Source of the DNA: Thermoflexales bacterium | GTDB lineage: Bacteria; Chloroflexota; Anaerolineae; Fen-1058 | DNA: 10,266 nucleotides | Assembly (NCBI GenBank): GCA_030834835.1 | Contig: JAUQXD010000590.1 | Location: 1 to 10,266 of the forward strand | Direction of reading: 5' to 3' | In this document: in pieces, positions 8,758 through 10,266 of the stretch | How the letters are laid out: every line of letters starts with the position of its first letter | Position numbering within the stretch: position 1 is the first letter of the stretch | Notes under the pieces: generated by a model | Databases searched by the model: none | The model's input: only the letters and a program-made list of their open reading frames with translations | What the model was told of the DNA's origin: nothing | Made by a program: the position numbers and the translations under genes

Positions 8758-9393
8758 ATGAAACTGATCAAATTGATCGTCGCAGTAGGTATCGTGTTTG
8801 CGTTGGGTGGCGTGTTTGGTATCAGTATCGGGAATAGCAGTGGACTGCAGACCCTGGTGCCGCAGCTGGCCGCGCTGGCGCAGCCGGCGCAATCGGACGC
8901 GGAAAAATCGATTGAGGCCGCGCCGGTGGCGGCGCCCGAATCGGCACCCGTTCAAGTGGGCGTCGTCGGCGTGCTGCAAGCGGTCGGCAGTCAGAGTCTC
9001 AGCGTGGAGACGAACGACGGCATGCAGCTGTTGACCATCGACGGCACCGCCGGGGCCGAACAGGGCTTATCGGCCATCGATCAGCTCAAGGTGGGCGATA
9101 AGGTGGCGGTGTGGGCGCAGAAGGTCAACGGCCAGGTCGTCGCGTCGAAGATCGTGGTGGTGCCGCAGAAGCCGGAGCGGACGCACTACGTCGGCCTGAT
9201 CGTCACTGCGAGCGCCGACAGGCTGGACGTAGTCGGTCAGCAGGGCGAGACGACTTCGTTCCGACTGGACGACACGGTTCAACGTCTGCCGGATGCCGCC
9301 TACACGCCGCAGGTGGGCGATACGGTGACGGTGGTGGCGAAGCCTGATCCGCTCGGCGAGGGGTGGCTGGCGGTGGCGGTGGTGAAACAGTAA
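8758..9393 (+). CDS. Secreted protein with two DUF5666-like repeats
   Basis: 211 residues from ATG 8758, with a perfect AGGAGG (8746-8751) 6 bp ahead. The N-terminus (MKLIKLIVAVGIVFALGG) is a signal peptide or anchor, followed by an Ala/Pro/Glu-rich spacer to about residue 65. Two beta-rich repeats follow, about 67-135 and 143-211. Each opens with a VGxLxxV or VGLIVTA strand and contains a late VGD turn (LKVGDKVAVWAQ and PQVGDTVTVVA). The first resembles the repeat units of the protein at 3543-4424 in order of motifs, so the two are related in architecture. Probable extracytoplasmic protein of unknown function. It has its own promoter region and converges with the FHA regulator gene; its stop codon opens a heptamer array. 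Confidence 0.8.
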   Translation: MKLIKLIVAVGIVFALGGVFGISIGNSSGLQTLVPQLAALAQPAQSDAEKSIEAAPVAAPESAPVQVGVVGVLQAVGSQSLSVETNDGMQLLTIDGTAGAEQGLSAIDQLKVGDKVAVWAQKVNGQVVASKIVVVPQKPERTHYVGLIVTASADRLDVVGQQGETTSFRLDDTVQRLPDAAYTPQVGDTVTVVAKPDPLGEGWLAVAVVKQ

Positions 9394-9491
9394 TGCATAG
9401 TTCATAATGCGTAATGCATAATTGGTGATTGGCTGCGCCCTGCGTTACATTCAGGTTGACGCGGCCATTATGAATTAAGCACTATGCATTA
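9391..9491. repeat. Heptamer arrays on both strands forming an imperfect inverted repeat between convergent genes
   Basis: On the plus strand heptamers start at 9391, exactly at the TAA stop: the units at 9391 and 9412 are both TAATGCA, 9405 is TAATGCG, and the pattern fades after TGATTGG (9426). On the minus strand four heptamers start at 9491, exactly at the TAA stop of the opposing gene: TAATGCA first, then units at 9484, 9477 and 9470 that all begin TA. TAATGCATAG (9391-9400) is therefore the perfect complement of 9482-9491, and TTCATAATG (9401-9409) of 9466-9474, with a 7-base bulge. The structure could serve as a bidirectional terminator hairpin, although it lacks T-runs. Confidence 0.75.
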
Positions 9492-10130
9492 TGATTTGAT
9501 TAACTGGTAGCCGCGCCCGCGCAGGGTGACGACGATCTGCGGGTCATCGGGGTTGATTTCGATCTTCTGGCGCAGCCGCTTGACCAGGCTTTCGATCTGG
9601 TAGTCAAAGACTTCGCCGTCGTAGTCCGGCCACACGGCGGCGGCGATGTCGCGCTTGCTGCAAATGTGCTCCGCGTGATCGTACAGGTAGGTCAGCAACG
9701 CGAACTCTTTGGCTGACAGGTCAATGGCTTTACGGTTGACGTACACCCAGTTGGGCGGCTCGAGCAACAACTTCGGCCACTTCAGGCCCGTCAACGTCGC
9801 CTGTGGATCGTTGTAGACCAGCACCACATCGGCCACGCGGATCTCATCGCCCGCGCGCAGCACGTGGGCCTGCCTCAGCCGCCGGCCATTGACAAACGTG
9901 CCATTGGTGCTGCTCAAATCCTCAAGCGTGCAATACGCGCCGTCCCAGGTGAGCTGGCTGTGGCGGCGCGACACCAGTGGATCGGCAATGACGATCTCGC
10001 ACTGGTCGCTGCGGCCGATCGTCAGTGCATCCTGCGTCACGATAAATTCGCGGCCAGGGTTGGGGCCGGTCTGCACGATCAGGCGCGGCGCGAAGCGCAA
10101 GGTGCCGGGTTTGAGCGGTTTGGTGGCCAT
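9489..10130 (-). CDS. FHA domain plus OmpR/PhoB-type winged-helix transcription factor
   Basis: 213 residues, start ATG at 10130-10128. The FHA domain (about 16-107) carries all the phosphothreonine-reading motifs: Gly39-Arg40-Ser41, Ser54-Arg-Arg-His57 and SSTNGTFVNG (73-82). The winged-helix DNA-binding domain (about 122-211) shows LSAKEFALLTYLY, then the recognition-helix region VFDYQIESLVKRLRQKI and a terminal wing strand RGRGYQL. There is no receiver domain, so control is expected through binding of a phosphothreonine protein, typically a product of a Ser/Thr kinase (known for FHA domains; inferred here). Mycobacterial EmbR combines similar modules in the opposite order with an extra BTAD domain. 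No clear ribosome binding site is seen: AGGTC lies 12-13 bases ahead of the start. The cytoplasmic location and DNA binding are secure; its targets are unknown. Confidence 0.92.
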   Translation of the reverse strand: MATKPLKPGTLRFAPRLIVQTGPNPGREFIVTQDALTIGRSDQCEIVIADPLVSRRHSQLTWDGAYCTLEDLSSTNGTFVNGRRLRQAHVLRAGDEIRVADVVLVYNDPQATLTGLKWPKLLLEPPNWVYVNRKAIDLSAKEFALLTYLYDHAEHICSKRDIAAAVWPDYDGEVFDYQIESLVKRLRQKIEINPDDPQIVVTLRGRGYQLIKS

Positions 10131-10174
10131 GGTGAGAAAAGACCTGGTAGCGATCGAACACTGGACTGGCGACC

Positions 10175-10203
10175 ATTGTAGCCTTATCTTGCCGCGAGAT
10201 CAA
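10175..10203 (-). promoter_or_regulatory. Sigma70-type promoter for the FHA regulator gene
   Basis: On the minus strand TTGATC (10203-10198), a 17-bp spacer and TACAAT (10180-10175) form a good promoter. The expected start near 10168 gives a leader of about 37 nt. The remaining bases to 10266 show no supported gene. Confidence 0.7.
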
Positions 10204-10266
10204 ATGAGCCTTGAGCCGTTACCGCGTAGTCAGGGGCAAATAAACTGAGGCCAACGCCGTTATGGT

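Noticed and set aside
10204..10266. Possible start of a plus-strand gene at the right edge (ATG near 10263).
   Set aside because: Only one or two codons are visible, with no convincing ribosome binding site or promoter.

Overview
The window reads as a chromosomal stretch of a GC-rich bacterium, most likely a member of the Chloroflexota (Anaerolineae- or Caldilineae-like). This assignment is an inference. It rests on the multi-GAF histidine kinase, secreted DUF5666-type proteins, a class A penicillin-binding protein with a C-terminal Ig-like extension, an FHA plus winged-helix regulator, and intergenic word repeats. No rRNA, tRNA, CRISPR array, transposase or phage gene was seen.

Layout. (1) 1-1629: 3' part of a GAF-GAF histidine kinase whose H-box has Gln where the phosphoacceptor His is expected. 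(2) 1614-1733: a sigma70-type promoter, then a strong terminator hairpin with a T-run, then the ribosome binding site of the next gene. A competing 8-bp pairing makes this a candidate attenuator. (3) 1743-3410: a SulP-family anion transporter with a STAS domain; its stop codon lies inside a 13-bp-arm palindrome. (4) 3543-4424: a secreted protein with three DUF5666-like repeats, followed by a clear terminator. (5) 4545-7195: promoter, long leader with 8-bp periodic repeats, and a bifunctional class A penicillin-binding protein. (6) 7211-7966: an AT-richer orphan membrane protein, 15 bp downstream and probably co-transcribed. (7) 8008-8616: a membrane-anchored Pro-rich protein with an Ig-like domain, probably leaderless. 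(8) 8758-9393: a second secreted protein with two DUF5666-like repeats. (9) 10130-9489, minus strand: an FHA-winged helix transcription factor, convergent with (8), with its own promoter.

Working together. Genes 4 to 8 nearly all encode exported or membrane products: peptidoglycan synthesis, two DUF5666 proteins and an Ig-like anchored protein. This suggests an envelope-associated neighbourhood. The FHA regulator could link Ser/Thr kinase signalling to it, but nothing in the sequence proves that.

The most unusual non-coding signal is a family of 7-bp (locally 8-bp) periodic degenerate repeats. They fill several gene gaps. In three genes the array begins exactly at the TAA stop codon, including both genes of the convergent pair, which end in the same 10-mer. 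One array lies in frame inside the penicillin-binding protein gene and uses heptamer words that are exact reverse complements of an intergenic array.
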